From the NCBI RefSeq assembly GCF_031326205.1, contig NZ_CP133721.1:434001-498000 (forward strand): a stretch of DNA of 64,000 bases, written 5' to 3'. Position numbers and translations under genes: made by a program. The notes under the pieces were generated by a model. That model ran no database searches and had not been told where the DNA came from. It saw only the letters and a list, made by a program, of their open reading frames with translations. Below are positions 1 to 9,113 of the stretch, piece by piece. The DNA comes from Flavobacterium sp. 20NA77.7 (lineage in GTDB: Bacteria > Bacteroidota > Bacteroidia > Flavobacteriales > Flavobacteriaceae). The stretch's first letter is position 1. Every line of letters begins with the position of its first letter.

Positions 1-1013
1 TTAACATTGACCAACAAATCGAAATTGTAAATGCTGAACCAAAAAAAATTATACACACACTAGAAGGTGAACAAAAGGCAGTTCATAATTTAACACCGCA
101 AGCAGTGCTTTCTGCAACGCCTGTTAATGAACCTATTGTAGAAGAGCAAATCGCACCTGTAGCAAAGGAAGTACTTCCAGAAACGGAATCTAGAATTGTG
201 TTTGATTTAAATGAATTTGAAGTAGAAACACCTCAATTCGTTCAAGAGTCAGTTTCTGAGTTAGTACCAACAACAGATTATTTAAGAAGTATTGATGTAA
301 CTTTTGAACTAGTAGCTCCACAAATTCAAATAGAAACACCAGTTGCACAAACACTTCAACCAATCGCACAAGAATTTGAAATTATTAGTTCTCAAGTAAG
401 AGAAATTGAAGTAGTTGCACCTGAATTTGTTAAAGGAAAAGAAGAAGAAATTTCATTTTCATTAGATTTATTCGATACAAAATCTGTGGAAATGCCTGTA
501 GAAAATACAGTCGTTTTTGATTTTTCAAATGAAGTAAACCAAATGAGTGTTACAGAGCCAGTTCAAGTATTGCCTGTTACTGAAATGAATGAAAACGGCA
601 TTATTCGTTATTCTCTAGAAGAAGAAATTGAAATGGTTGCCGAACCCGTAGCTGAAGTAAATAAAGTGGTAGAGCCTATTGAAGCAGAATTAAACTTTAC
701 AGTAAAACAAACAGAAGTGGCTTTTGATGCTCCTCATGCATTAGATAATTCTCCCTTAGAAATGTCTATTGAAGAAACACTAAAAGCAAGAGCAGAGGAA
801 CGAAAAAGAAAATTAAAAGACTTTAATTATAAGTTTAATAATCCTGGACGTATAGATGAGTTAGAAAAAGAACCTGCTTTTAAACGATTAGGAATAGATG
901 TAACAAGCATGCCAAATCAAAACCAACAATCGAGAATGTCATTAGGACTTGATAGTAATGACGATGTGCAGTTGCGTTCAAATAATTCATTTTTACACGA
1001 TAATGTAGATTAA
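1..1013 (+). CDS. ftsZ: Cell division protein FtsZ, C-terminal part (5' end outside window)
   Basis: The reading frame is open from base 3 to a TAA at 1011-1013, so the start and the whole tubulin-like GTPase core lie upstream of the window. What remains is about 336 residues of low-complexity, Glu/Val/Pro-rich sequence typical of the long disordered C-terminal linker of flavobacterial FtsZ. A segment with the core EPAFKR near bases 870-887 resembles the conserved C-terminal peptide that binds division partners. It is followed by an extra tail of about 40 residues ending in FLHDNVD, an ending I recognise from Flavobacterium FtsZ. The identification rests on this tail and on the downstream GatB/YqeY-type gene, which commonly follows ftsZ in this family. 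A terminator follows directly. Confidence 0.85.
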   Translation, partial: NIDQQIEIVNAEPKKIIHTLEGEQKAVHNLTPQAVLSATPVNEPIVEEQIAPVAKEVLPETESRIVFDLNEFEVETPQFVQESVSELVPTTDYLRSIDVTFELVAPQIQIETPVAQTLQPIAQEFEIISSQVREIEVVAPEFVKGKEEEISFSLDLFDTKSVEMPVENTVVFDFSNEVNQMSVTEPVQVLPVTEMNENGIIRYSLEEEIEMVAEPVAEVNKVVEPIEAELNFTVKQTEVAFDAPHALDNSPLEMSIEETLKARAEERKRKLKDFNYKFNNPGRIDELEKEPAFKRLGIDVTSMPNQNQQSRMSLGLDSNDDVQLRSNNSFLHDNVD

Positions 1014-1040
1014 TCATTGTAAATTATATAATGAACTAGA

Positions 1041-1070
1041 AAACCTGAAAATAATCTTTCAGGTTTTTTT
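1041..1070 (+). terminator. Rho-independent terminator after ftsZ
   Basis: A 10-bp stem (AAACCTGAAA with TTTCAGGTTT) is followed by a run of T. It lies 28 bases after the ftsZ stop and separates ftsZ from the next gene. Confidence 0.85.
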
Positions 1071-1165
1071 ATTACTTTTGCCTTTTAAGGACCTTATTCC
1101 AGCTATTCACTATATTCCCAATAAATTGGGAGATGTCGCTACTATCTGGGGTAGAATTAACTAAC
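1071..1165. repeat. Possible dispersed intergenic element
   Basis: This non-coding stretch contains a small hairpin (CCCAAT, two-base loop, ATTGGG, near 1117-1130) flanked by TTCCAGCTATTCACTA on the left and CGCTACTATCTGGGG on the right, so that CCAG and CTGG face each other. From memory it resembles short repeated intergenic elements of flavobacterial genomes. Only one copy is visible in this window, so the repeat status is an inference. Confidence 0.35.
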
Positions 1166-1181
1166 ATATAAATCTAAAAAT

Positions 1182-1631
1182 ATGAGCTTAGAATCAAAAA
1201 TAATGGAGCACATGAAAGAAGCTATGAAAGCAAAAAACACAGTTGCTTTGGAAGCTTTAAGAGCTATAAAATCAGCTATTATATTAGCTAAAACAGAATC
1301 GGGAGCTACTGATACTTTATCGGAAGAAGATGAAGTAAAAATACTCCAACGATTAGTAAAACAAAGAAAAGATAGCGCTACTATATTCACAGAACAAGGT
1401 AGAACTGACTTGGCCGAACCAGAATTGGCTCAAATTGCTGTCATTGAACAGTTTTTACCCGCTCAGTTATCAGAGGTAGAAGTAGAAGCGGTAGTTTCTA
1501 AAATTATTTCAGATGGTGGCTTTTCAGGTATGGCAGCAATGGGACAAGTTATGGGACAAGCGTCAAAAGTTTTAGCAGGTCAAACCGACGGAAAAACTAT
1601 TTCCACTATTGTTAAAAAACTTTTAGGATAA
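1182..1631 (+). CDS. GatB/YqeY domain-containing protein
   Basis: This 149-residue protein corresponds to the stand-alone YqeY family, which resembles the C-terminal helical domain of GatB, the tRNA-dependent amidotransferase subunit. The family is thought to bind tRNA, but its exact role is not established. The length is usual. The body has the family pattern of an N-terminal helical part (MEHMKEAMKAKN) and a C-terminal part with EQFLPAQLSE and GQVMGQ. It lies between ftsZ and tRNA-Arg on the same strand. The ATG at 1182 directly follows an A-rich leader. Confidence 0.88.
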   Translation: MSLESKIMEHMKEAMKAKNTVALEALRAIKSAIILAKTESGATDTLSEEDEVKILQRLVKQRKDSATIFTEQGRTDLAEPELAQIAVIEQFLPAQLSEVEVEAVVSKIISDGGFSGMAAMGQVMGQASKVLAGQTDGKTISTIVKKLLG

Positions 1632-1648
1632 ATTAATCTAAGTTTTAA

Positions 1649-1722
1649 GGCCTCGTAGCTCAATTGGATAGAGCACTGGATTTCGGCTCCAGCGGTTGGG
1701 GGTTCGACTCCCTTCGAGGTCA
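1649..1722 (+). tRNA. tRNA-Arg (anticodon TCG)
   Basis: A full cloverleaf can be folded. The acceptor stem GGCCTCG (1649-1655) pairs with CGAGGTC (1715-1721) with one G-T pair. The anticodon stem CTGGA/TCCAG surrounds the loop TTTCGGC, which gives anticodon TCG reading CGA. The T arm is GGGGG/CCCTT with loop TTCGACT. CCA is not encoded. Confidence 0.95.
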
Positions 1723-1751
1723 CAAGTTTTCTTGTTTTGCTGTCATCTCAT

Positions 1752-1787
1752 AAAAAAACCACTCTCTTAATGGAGTGGTTTTTTTAT
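1752..1787. terminator. Bidirectional terminator between tRNA-Arg and rpe
   Basis: AACCACTC and GAGTGGTT form a stem flanked by an A run on the left and a T run on the right, so it can serve both the tRNA on the plus strand and the convergent rpe on the minus strand. Confidence 0.85.
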
Positions 1788-1806
1788 TATATCTTACCTA
1801 TATTAA

Positions 1807-2466
1807 TTACTTAGTAATCGCTTTTAAATCAGCGATAGTGGCAATAGAATCTTTAGCACTAAAAACATAGCTACCAGCCACTAAAATATCTGCGCCCGCT
1901 TCGGCCAATTGTTTGGCATTTTTATTTGTTACACCACCATCAATCTCAATAAGCGTATTTGCTTTATTTCTGCGAATCATTTCTTTTAATTGTGCTACTT
2001 TATCATAGGTGTGTTCTATAAAAGATTGCCCACCAAAACCAGGATTAACACTCATAATACATACCAAGTCAATATCTTTAATAATATCTTCTAATAGTGC
2101 CACAGGTGTATGTGGGTTCAGTGCAACTCCAGCTTTCATTCCTTCGGCTTTTATAGCTTGTATAGTACGATGCAAATGTGTACATGCTTCATAATGAACA
2201 GTTAAAACGTCAGCACCTAGTTTTTTAAAACTACTAATGTAGCGATCAGGATCAACAATCATTAAATGAACGTCTAAGCTTTTTTTTGCATGTTTTTTTA
2301 TGGCTTCTAAAACAGGCATTCCAAAAGAAATGTTAGGCACAAAAACACCATCCATAATGTCAATATGAAACAAATCTGCTTCGCTTTTATTAACCATGTT
2401 GATCTCTTTTTGGAGATTTGCAAAATCTGCTGCTAAAATAGAGGGCGCTATTAAGGTGTTTTTCAT
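1807..2466 (-). CDS. rpe: Ribulose-phosphate 3-epimerase
   Basis: This cytosolic TIM-barrel enzyme interconverts D-ribulose 5-phosphate and D-xylulose 5-phosphate in the pentose phosphate pathway. The 219-residue length is normal. Family hallmarks are APSILAADF at the N terminus, the metal/catalytic signature HIDIMDGVFVPN, the histidine in DVHLMI, the loop MSVNPGFGGQSFI, and EIDGGV with the phosphate-binding VAGSYVF at the C terminus. All catalytic positions (His, Asp, His, Asp) are present. It converges with the tRNA-Arg gene and is preceded by its own -7 box, so it is probably transcribed alone. Confidence 0.95.
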   Translation of the reverse strand: MKNTLIAPSILAADFANLQKEINMVNKSEADLFHIDIMDGVFVPNISFGMPVLEAIKKHAKKSLDVHLMIVDPDRYISSFKKLGADVLTVHYEACTHLHRTIQAIKAEGMKAGVALNPHTPVALLEDIIKDIDLVCIMSVNPGFGGQSFIEHTYDKVAQLKEMIRRNKANTLIEIDGGVTNKNAKQLAEAGADILVAGSYVFSAKDSIATIADLKAITK

Positions 2467-2514
2467 GGGTTTGTTGTTAATTTAATTTTTCAGGTTATTA
2501 GTTAGGCTAAAGTG

Positions 2515-2522
2515 CAAATATA
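2515..2522 (-). promoter_or_regulatory. -7 box of the rpe promoter
   Basis: On the minus strand this reads TATATTTG, a perfect match to the Bacteroidota -7 consensus TAnnTTTG, about 50 bases upstream of the rpe start. I see no clear -33 TTG at the right spacing. Confidence 0.5.
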
Positions 2523-2557
2523 AATAAAGTTGTTTGTAGGAAAAATTATTTTAGTGT

Positions 2558-2585
2558 TAAAAAAAATCCCGACAAATGCCGGGAT
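2558..2585 (-). terminator. Terminator of the sigma factor gene
   Basis: On the minus strand ATCCCG and CGGGAT enclose a short loop and are followed by a run of eight T. It lies just after the stop of the sigma factor gene. Confidence 0.85.
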
Positions 2586-2602
2586 AAATTCTTTGGATTT
2601 TA

Positions 2603-3466
2603 TTAACCCAAGTATGTTTTCAAGATTTTACTTCTCGAAGTATGTTTTAATCTTCGGATTGCTTTTTCTTTAATTTGACGAACACGTTCGCGAGTTAGGT
2701 CAAAAGTTTCACCAATTTCTTCTAACGTCATCGGATGTTGATCACCTAAACCAAAGTACAAACGAACGACATCTGCTTCTCTTGGCGTTAAGGTTTCTAA
2801 CGCACGTTCTATTTCTGTTTGTAAGGATTCGTGGATTAACTCTCTATCTGGATTTGGAGATTCTCCCGAACGCAATACGTCATATAGGTTAGAATCTTCT
2901 CCTTCAACTAATGGTGCATCCATGGATAAATGACGACCAGAATTTTTCATTGATTCTTTTACATCATTTACGGTCATGTCTAATTCCTTGGCAATTTCTT
3001 CTGCAGAAGGCGGACGCTCATTAGATTGTTCTAATAAAGCATACATTTTGTTGATTTTATTGATAGAACCAATTTTGTTTAAAGGCAAACGAACAATACG
3101 AGATTGTTCTGCTAAAGCTTGCAAAATAGATTGACGAATCCACCAAACGGCATACGAAATAAATTTGAAACCACGTGTTTCATCAAAACGTTGAGCTGCT
3201 TTTATTAAGCCTAAGTTTCCTTCGTTAATTAAATCAGGAAGGGTTAATCCTTGATTTTGATATTGTTTTGCTACAGATACGACGAAGCGTAAATTAGCTT
3301 TGGTTAATTTCTCTAAAGCACGTTGGTCACCAGCTTTGATACGTTGTGCTAAATCAACTTCTTCATCGGCAGTAATTAAATCTACTTTGCCTATTTCTTG
3401 TAAGTATTTGTCTAGTGATGCAGTTTCACGATTGGTAACCTGCTTAGTAATTTTAAGCTGTCTCAT
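2603..3466 (-). CDS. rpoD: Primary (housekeeping) RNA polymerase sigma factor
   Basis: This 287-residue sigma-70 family protein is the short primary sigma type of Bacteroidota, which lacks region 1.1. Visible in order are region 1.2 ([11 protein letters not shown]), region 2 with [25 protein letters not shown] and the -10 recognition helix around [11 protein letters not shown], region 3, and region 4 with the -35 helix-turn-helix [20 protein letters not shown]. This sigma recognises TTG/TAnnTTTG promoters, several of which are seen in this window. The gene stands alone between two terminators. Confidence 0.93.
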   Translation of the reverse strand: MRQLKITKQVTNRETASLDKYLQEIGKVDLITADEEVDLAQRIKAGDQRALEKLTKANLRFVVSVAKQYQNQGLTLPDLINEGNLGLIKAAQRFDETRGFKFISYAVWWIRQSILQALAEQSRIVRLPLNKIGSINKINKMYALLEQSNERPPSAEEIAKELDMTVNDVKESMKNSGRHLSMDAPLVEGEDSNLYDVLRSGESPNPDRELIHESLQTEIERALETLTPREADVVRLYFGLGDQHPMTLEEIGETFDLTRERVRQIKEKAIRRLKHTSRSKILKTYLG

Positions 3467-3550
3467 TATGTGGGTCTCCTTACTTTTTGTTATTTCTTAA
3501 TTGTTATACGTATGAAGTTATAAAAAAGTTACAGTAGAATGAAAAAAAAT

Positions 3551-3583
3551 AAAAAATCCCGATAACTTTAACACTATCGGGAT
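3551..3583 (-). terminator. Terminator of pnp
   Basis: ATCCCGATA and TATCGGGAT form a 9-bp stem; on the minus strand a T-rich run follows. It lies 24 bases beyond the pnp stop. Confidence 0.88.
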
Positions 3584-3606
3584 TTAAACTATTTAAAAAA
3601 ATAAGA

Positions 3607-5757
3607 TTATGCTTTTGGAGCGTCATCTTTTTTATCTTCTCTTGGTGGGCGAGGTAATAATTGTTTACGAGACACTTTCTCTTTGCGCGTTTTAGAGTCG
3701 ATACCTAAGTATTTTACCATAAATACGTCTCCCATATTTACTACATCCGTAACGTTTTCTGTACGTTCCCATGCTAATTCAGATACGTGTAATAACACTT
3801 CGTTTCCAGGCGCTGCAGTATATTCTACAACCGCACCAAAATCAAGCATTTTGATTACTTTTACCTCATAAGATTCTCCTATCGTTGGTTTAAAGATAAT
3901 TGAATCAATTTTAGCCAATACTGCTGCAATTCCGTCTGGATCTGTTCCTAAGATTTCTACAACGCCTTGTTCGTCAACTTCATTGATAACAATAGTTGTA
4001 CCAGTAGCTTTTTGTAATTCTTGAATTACTTTTCCACCAGGACCAATTAAAGCGCCAATGAATGCACCAGGTATAGTTCTGGTGATAATTTTTGGTGCGT
4101 GTTTTTTAACATCTTCTCTTGGAGTAGCAATAGTTTCAGTAAGTTTACCTAAAATATGTAAACGTCCGTCACGAGCTTGACCTAAGGCTTGTTCCATAAT
4201 GTCATAACGCAATCCTTCGATTTTGATATCCATTTGACAAGCTGTTATACCGTCAGCCGTTCCCGTTACTTTAAAATCCATGTCTCCTAAATGATCTTCA
4301 TCACCTAAAATATCAGATAGTACAGCAAATTTCTCGCCGTCAGTGATCAATCCCATAGCAATACCAGAAACTGGTTTTACCATTTGTACACCCGCATCCA
4401 TTAAGGCCATCGTTCCAGCACATACGGTTGCCATAGAAGAAGAACCGTTAGATTCTAAAACTTCAGAAACGATACGAATAGTGTAAGGACAATCTGCAGG
4501 TACCATATTTTTTAACGCACGTTGTGCTAAGTTTCCATGACCTACTTCTCTTCTTGAAGTTCCTCTTAAAGGTTTTGCTTCACCTGTAGAAAAAGGAGGG
4601 AAGTTGTAGTGTAAATAGAATTTTTCTTCACCTTGTTCAGATGGAGAATCAATTTGATTTGCTTCTCTAGATGTTCCTAAAGTTACGGTTGCTAAAGCTT
4701 GCGTTTCTCCACGTGTAAATATAGACGAACCGTGTACAGATGGTAAATAATCTGTTTCACACCAAATAGGTCTGATTTCAGTTGTTTTTCTACCGTCAAG
4801 ACGAAGTCCTTTTTCAAGGATTACGTTACGAACGGCTTCTTTATTTGTTTTGTAGAAGTATTTAGAAACTAAATCTCCATTTTCTGCTAATTCTTCTTCT
4901 GTAAATAATGCTTTTACCTCTTCTTTTACCGCAGCAAATTTTTCAGTTCTTTCGCTTTTTCCTGAAGCTTCTTGTGCAATAGCATAGCATTTATCGTATG
5001 CTGCAGCTTTTACTTTTTTATAATACGCTTCATCTTCTTTTTCACCTTCATATGTTCTATAAGCTGGCGAACCTACAGCAGTTCGTAAGCGTTCTTGTGC
5101 TTCAATTTGAACTTTGATAGCTTCGTGGGCAAATTTAATTGCTTCCACCATTTCGTGTTCTGAAATTTCTTTCATTTCACCTTCTACCATACAAACAGAA
5201 TCTTTAGAAGCACCAATCATCATATCGATGTCAGATAATGCTAATTCTTCTCTGCTTGGGTTGATTACAAATTTTCCATCAATACGCGCTACACGTACTT
5301 CAGAAATTAGGTTGTAAAACGGAATGTCAGAAACAGCTAAGGCAGCTGATGCAGCTAATCCCGCTAAGGCATCTGGCATTACATTTTCGTCATGAGACAT
5401 TAACTGAATCATAACTTGAGTTTCTGCGTGGTAATCGTCTGGGAAAAGTGGACGCAATACACGGTCTACTAAACGCATAGTCAATACTTCGCTGTCACTT
5501 GGACGTGCTTCTCTTTTGAAAAAACCACCTGGAAAACGCCCAGCAGCGGCAAATTTTTCACGGTAATCTACCGTAAGTGGTAAAAAGTCTACGCCTGGGT
5601 TAGAAGTTCTTGCTGAAACGGCTGTTGCTAATAGCATACAGTCTCCTAAGCGAACAACTACCGAACCATCGGCTTGTTTGGCTAATTTTCCTGTTTCGAT
5701 TGAGATGGTTCTTCCATCGCCTAAATCGATAATTTCTTGGGTTGCTTTAGGAATCAT
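3607..5757 (-). CDS. pnp: Polyribonucleotide nucleotidyltransferase (PNPase)
   Basis: PNPase degrades RNA 3' to 5' by phosphorolysis and is a central RNA-turnover enzyme in the cytoplasm. The 716-residue protein has the full layout: a first RNase PH domain with [16 protein letters not shown], an all-helical linker, a second RNase PH domain with [17 protein letters not shown] and the catalytic region [11 protein letters not shown] and [13 protein letters not shown], a KH domain ([12 protein letters not shown]), and an S1 domain near the C terminus (VLLHVSEL). It lies downstream of rpsO on the same strand, the arrangement known from many bacteria, with a terminator-like hairpin between them. 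Confidence 0.97.
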   Translation of the reverse strand: MIPKATQEIIDLGDGRTISIETGKLAKQADGSVVVRLGDCMLLATAVSARTSNPGVDFLPLTVDYREKFAAAGRFPGGFFKREARPSDSEVLTMRLVDRVLRPLFPDDYHAETQVMIQLMSHDENVMPDALAGLAASAALAVSDIPFYNLISEVRVARIDGKFVINPSREELALSDIDMMIGASKDSVCMVEGEMKEISEHEMVEAIKFAHEAIKVQIEAQERLRTAVGSPAYRTYEGEKEDEAYYKKVKAAAYDKCYAIAQEASGKSERTEKFAAVKEEVKALFTEEELAENGDLVSKYFYKTNKEAVRNVILEKGLRLDGRKTTEIRPIWCETDYLPSVHGSSIFTRGETQALATVTLGTSREANQIDSPSEQGEEKFYLHYNFPPFSTGEAKPLRGTSRREVGHGNLAQRALKNMVPADCPYTIRIVSEVLESNGSSSMATVCAGTMALMDAGVQMVKPVSGIAMGLITDGEKFAVLSDILGDEDHLGDMDFKVTGTADGITACQMDIKIEGLRYDIMEQALGQARDGRLHILGKLTETIATPREDVKKHAPKIITRTIPGAFIGALIGPGGKVIQELQKATGTTIVINEVDEQGVVEILGTDPDGIAAVLAKIDSIIFKPTIGESYEVKVIKMLDFGAVVEYTAAPGNEVLLHVSELAWERTENVTDVVNMGDVFMVKYLGIDSKTRKEKVSRKQLLPRPPREDKKDDAPKA

Positions 5758-5863
5758 AAATTAAATTCTTAATTAAACAAAGGGTTTAGTTGTGTTGTTG
5801 TTGTGTTGTTGTAGTTGTAAGTAACCCAATGAAAAACCAAACTTTGTCTGTCTTTTTTTGTAA

Positions 5864-5886
5864 ACAAAAAGGGGCACAAAGCCCCC
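5864..5886 (-). terminator. Terminator or attenuator after rpsO
   Basis: GGGGC and GCCCC form a short GC stem, followed on the minus strand by TTTTTGTTT. It lies directly after the rpsO stop, so some rpsO transcripts probably end here while others may read on into pnp. Confidence 0.75.
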
Positions 5887-5891
5887 TAAAT

Positions 5892-6161
5892 TTATTTTCT
5901 GATGTTTAACGTTTTCAGAATCTCACGATATTTGTTGATGTCTTTTTTCTTTAAGTAGTCTAAATGACTTCTTCTTTTACCTACCAACTTTACTAACGAA
6001 CGCTCCGTATTATAATCATGACGATTCTTTTTTAAGTGCTCTGTTAAGTGATTGATTCTGAAAGTAAACAATGCAATTTGTCCTTCTGTTGAACCTGTGT
6101 TTGTTGCAGCACCTCCGTGCGTTACAAAAATTTCTTCTTTTTTCTCTTTAGTTAAATACAT
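5892..6161 (-). CDS. rpsO: 30S ribosomal protein S15
   Basis: S15 binds 16S rRNA early in assembly of the small subunit platform. The 89-residue length is exact for the family. Typical motifs are visible: TGSTEGQIALFTFRI, INHLTEHLKKN, the 16S-contact region HDYNTERSLVKLVGKRR, and LDYLKKKD. The gene has a good promoter upstream and a hairpin terminator downstream and precedes pnp. Confidence 0.97.
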   Translation of the reverse strand: MYLTKEKKEEIFVTHGGAATNTGSTEGQIALFTFRINHLTEHLKKNRHDYNTERSLVKLVGKRRSHLDYLKKKDINKYREILKTLNIRK

Positions 6162-6216
6162 GCTAATATTTTTTTAAATAATTATTATGTAGATTGAGTT
6201 GTCCTCAATACGGGTG

Positions 6217-6246
6217 CAAATTTACAATTAATTTTAAAAAATACAA
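6217..6246 (-). promoter_or_regulatory. Promoter of rpsO
   Basis: On the minus strand TTG (6244-6246) is followed after 19 bases by TAAATTTG (6217-6224), matching the Bacteroidota -33/-7 pattern. The -7 box ends 55 bases before the rpsO ATG. Confidence 0.7.
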
Positions 6247-6259
6247 GTGAATAAAGATT

Positions 6260-7552
6260 TTATTTTAACCATAGGTTTCGGTATTCCATTTTTTTGTCAT
6301 ACTCGTTTGCTTGTTTTTCGATATTAAAAAAACGATGACCTCTAGGATCATTGCCTACGCCAGCAATGTAAGCCCAGTTTCCCCAATTGCTTGAAACATC
6401 ATAGTCAATTAGTTGTTGTTCAAAATAGGCAGTACCTATTCTCCAGTCTAAATTAAGTTCATTACAAAAATAACTTGCTACATTTTGACGCCCTCTATTA
6501 CTCATAAATCCTGTTAATTTGAGTTCTATCATGTTAGCATTGATAAAATCGGATGAGGTATTTCCATTTATCCAATCTGCAATAAGTGTAGCATTTGTAT
6601 TGGTATTCATTTTTTTATTTTCTTTAATTCCTGATGAAATAAAAAATTTGGTTTGGTGTTTTTTAAACATAAATCTAAAATAATCACGCCACATCAATTC
6701 AAAAATAAGCCAATAGGTTGAAGAATTACTTCCAAAAAGTGTTTCATATTTTTTTACTTCAAAGTATATCGTTCTTGCCGAAATGCAACCTAAAGCCAAC
6801 CAAGGTGAAAATTTTGATGAATAATCTGCACCCACCAATCCGTTTCGGGTTTCTTTGTAGGTTCCCAACGCTTTTGTTTCATAGAAGAAATGATTAAGTC
6901 TATTCAAGGCTTCTTTTTCGCCTCCTTTAAATTGTAATACACTTCTTGAATCTAGTGGTGTCAATTCTAAACCAAGTTCAGTTATTGTTGGAATTTTTGT
7001 TTGAGGAAGTACTGGACTCTTAATTTGAGTTGGTTGTGCTATACAAGGTCTTATTTTTGATTCTTTTTCTGTTTTTTTTCTAAAGTCTGTAAAAACATCT
7101 GGAATCGTTTTTATTGAAAAAGGCAAATCTTCCGCATGATATAATGTACTGGTACTTATAGCTTCAAATTCACATTTTAATTTAAATAGTTCTTCTTGTA
7201 CTTTTTGTTCTGTTTTTTTCTCTTCAAATGCAATTTCTTTCTTTGCATATACTTTTTGTACTTTAAATTCTTTTACAATTTTAGGGATTTCTGTTTCTGG
7301 TTTTCCTTTTAAAATGACTAAAGTACTTCCAAGTTTTTCTAGGCTGTTTTTTAAATCTTCTAGTGCTTCGAGTAAGAATTGTGCCCTAAAGCTACCTGTT
7401 TTTTTAAAACCATATTTAGTTTCTTTGAAATGTGATTCATCAACACAGTATATAGGAATAATACATTCACTTTTTTCTAAAGCTTTAACAAGTGTTTCAT
7501 TATCTGTAATTCTCAAGTCGGTTTTAAACCATACAATTGCTGTTTTAATCAT
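6260..7552 (-). CDS. DASH-type cryptochrome/photolyase
   Basis: This 430-residue flavoprotein belongs to the Cry-DASH group, which binds FAD and usually an MTHF antenna and repairs cyclobutane dimers mainly in single-stranded DNA. The N-terminal Rossmann-like antenna domain starts with AIVWFKTDLRITDNE. The FAD domain shows FSPWLALGCISARTIY, ELMWRDYFRFM, and the DASH signature near the C terminus: MSNRGRQNVASYF, DWRIGTAYFE, and YDVSSNWGNWAYIAGVGNDP followed by the RFFNI segment. The C terminus ends shortly after EYRNLWLK, with no extra tail. Its ATG overlaps the stop of the upstream gene by 4 bases (ATGA), so translation is coupled. Confidence 0.9.
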   Translation of the reverse strand: MIKTAIVWFKTDLRITDNETLVKALEKSECIIPIYCVDESHFKETKYGFKKTGSFRAQFLLEALEDLKNSLEKLGSTLVILKGKPETEIPKIVKEFKVQKVYAKKEIAFEEKKTEQKVQEELFKLKCEFEAISTSTLYHAEDLPFSIKTIPDVFTDFRKKTEKESKIRPCIAQPTQIKSPVLPQTKIPTITELGLELTPLDSRSVLQFKGGEKEALNRLNHFFYETKALGTYKETRNGLVGADYSSKFSPWLALGCISARTIYFEVKKYETLFGSNSSTYWLIFELMWRDYFRFMFKKHQTKFFISSGIKENKKMNTNTNATLIADWINGNTSSDFINANMIELKLTGFMSNRGRQNVASYFCNELNLDWRIGTAYFEQQLIDYDVSSNWGNWAYIAGVGNDPRGHRFFNIEKQANEYDKKMEYRNLWLK

Positions 7553-9084
7553 AGTTCATTTACTTTTTTTAAATAATAAGCTGCTTGACTGAGTAGTGCT
7601 GTTTTTTCTTCAGATTTCATTTTGTCCCACACTTTATACATCATTGCAATTCTTGGATTAGTTCTAAGTAAATTTTCATTTCGATTGTAAAAGTTCCAAT
7701 ATAAACTATTAAAAGGGCATGCTTTTTCACCTGTTTTCACTTCTTTTTTGTAAAAACAAGTTGAGCAATAACTACTCATTTTATGTATATATGAAGACGA
7801 ACTTACATAAGGTTTTGTTCCTACAATACCACCATCTGCAAATTGGCTCATTCCTCTTGTGTTTGTTAGTTCAACCCATTCAAATGCATCTATATATATA
7901 CCTAAATACCATTGATCAACTTCATCAGGATCTGTTTCTGCTAAGAGTAAAAAATTTCCAGTAATCATTAAGCGCTGAATATGATGTGCATAGGCATAAT
8001 GAAGGGATTGTTCTATCGCATCTCGAACACAATTCATTTTTGTTTTTCCTGTCCAAAACCAATGGGGTAATTTATTTGAGTATTTAAAATAATTAAGATG
8101 AGCAAATTCAGGCATTTTTGCCCAGTAAACACCTCTCATAAATTCTCTCCATCCTAGAATTTGTCTCACAAACCCTTCAAGTTGGTTGTAGCTAATTTTT
8201 TCTGGATTAGCGTTCCAAGCTTCAACAGCCGCAGTAATAACTTCTAATGGGGAAATTAATTTGACATTCAAAGCAAAAGAAAGCCTAGAATGATACATAG
8301 ACCATAAATTAGGTACCATGGCATCTTGATAATCTCCAAAATAGCCTAAACATTCTGAAATAAAAAAATGGAGTAATTGTAAAGCCTGGTCGCGGTTTAT
8401 TGGCCATAATAGTTTTTTTTCATCAATTTCTCCAATAAATGTAATACCTGCTTTTTTGATTTCTGTTACAATTTCAGAAACATCGTTGTTAAAAATATAC
8501 GGTTGAACAGGCACATGATTTTTAGGTAATTTTTTTCTATTATCCTGATCATAATTCCATTTTCCTGTCAAAGGTTTGTCGCCTTCCATCAAAACATGGT
8601 GTTTTTTACGCATCATTCGATAAAAGTTCTCCATGATATAGGTTTTTTTGCCATTAAAAAATGTGGCTAACTCGTTTCTTTCGCTAAAAAAATGCTCTGT
8701 ATCGCATGCTTTTGAAGGAATTGAGATTGTTTTACAAAGTTCTTGTACGTGTTGGTCTACTCTATATTCATCGGGGAGTTGATATTCAAAATATGAAAAT
8801 TGGTAAAGTTCAATTAGTTGTTTGATGTTTTTTTCAAAAGAATGTAGATTGTTTTCATCATTTATTTTGATGTATAGTACGTGATGATTTTTAGCGGTTA
8901 GTTCAGAAGCAAAATTTCGCATGGCGGCAAATATTCCTGCAATTTTTTGAATGTGATGCTGTACATAGTCTGTTTCACTTCTTACTTCCATTAACACATA
9001 CGTAGTTGCATCGTTTTTTTCTTGAAACCATGAATGATTGCTATTTAACTGGTCGCCCAAAACAAGACGTAAAATTTTATGCAT
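7549..9084 (-). CDS. Iron-sulfur photolyase-related protein (FeS-BCP / PhrB class)
   Basis: The 511-residue protein matches the deoxyribodipyrimidine photolyase-related family, whose studied member, Agrobacterium PhrB, is a (6-4) photolyase with FAD, a lumazine antenna and a [4Fe-4S] cluster. It starts with the family opening LRLVLGDQLN. The four cluster cysteines can be placed at residues 352, 440, 443 and 456 (NCVRD, YCSTC, ACPFN). Their spacing equals that of the PhrB ligands 350, 438, 441 and 454. Other family blocks are RQILGWREFMRG, WFWTGKTKMNC, RLMITGNF and the WYLGIYIDAFEWVELTNT region. Substrate (6-4 photoproduct versus CPD) cannot be read from the sequence. It is the middle gene of a three-photolyase operon. 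Confidence 0.9.
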   Translation of the reverse strand: MHKILRLVLGDQLNSNHSWFQEKNDATTYVLMEVRSETDYVQHHIQKIAGIFAAMRNFASELTAKNHHVLYIKINDENNLHSFEKNIKQLIELYQFSYFEYQLPDEYRVDQHVQELCKTISIPSKACDTEHFFSERNELATFFNGKKTYIMENFYRMMRKKHHVLMEGDKPLTGKWNYDQDNRKKLPKNHVPVQPYIFNNDVSEIVTEIKKAGITFIGEIDEKKLLWPINRDQALQLLHFFISECLGYFGDYQDAMVPNLWSMYHSRLSFALNVKLISPLEVITAAVEAWNANPEKISYNQLEGFVRQILGWREFMRGVYWAKMPEFAHLNYFKYSNKLPHWFWTGKTKMNCVRDAIEQSLHYAYAHHIQRLMITGNFLLLAETDPDEVDQWYLGIYIDAFEWVELTNTRGMSQFADGGIVGTKPYVSSSSYIHKMSSYCSTCFYKKEVKTGEKACPFNSLYWNFYNRNENLLRTNPRIAMMYKVWDKMKSEEKTALLSQAAYYLKKVNEL

Positions 9085-9113
9085 TTTAGAGGTGCTATTT
9101 TTTATATTACTAT

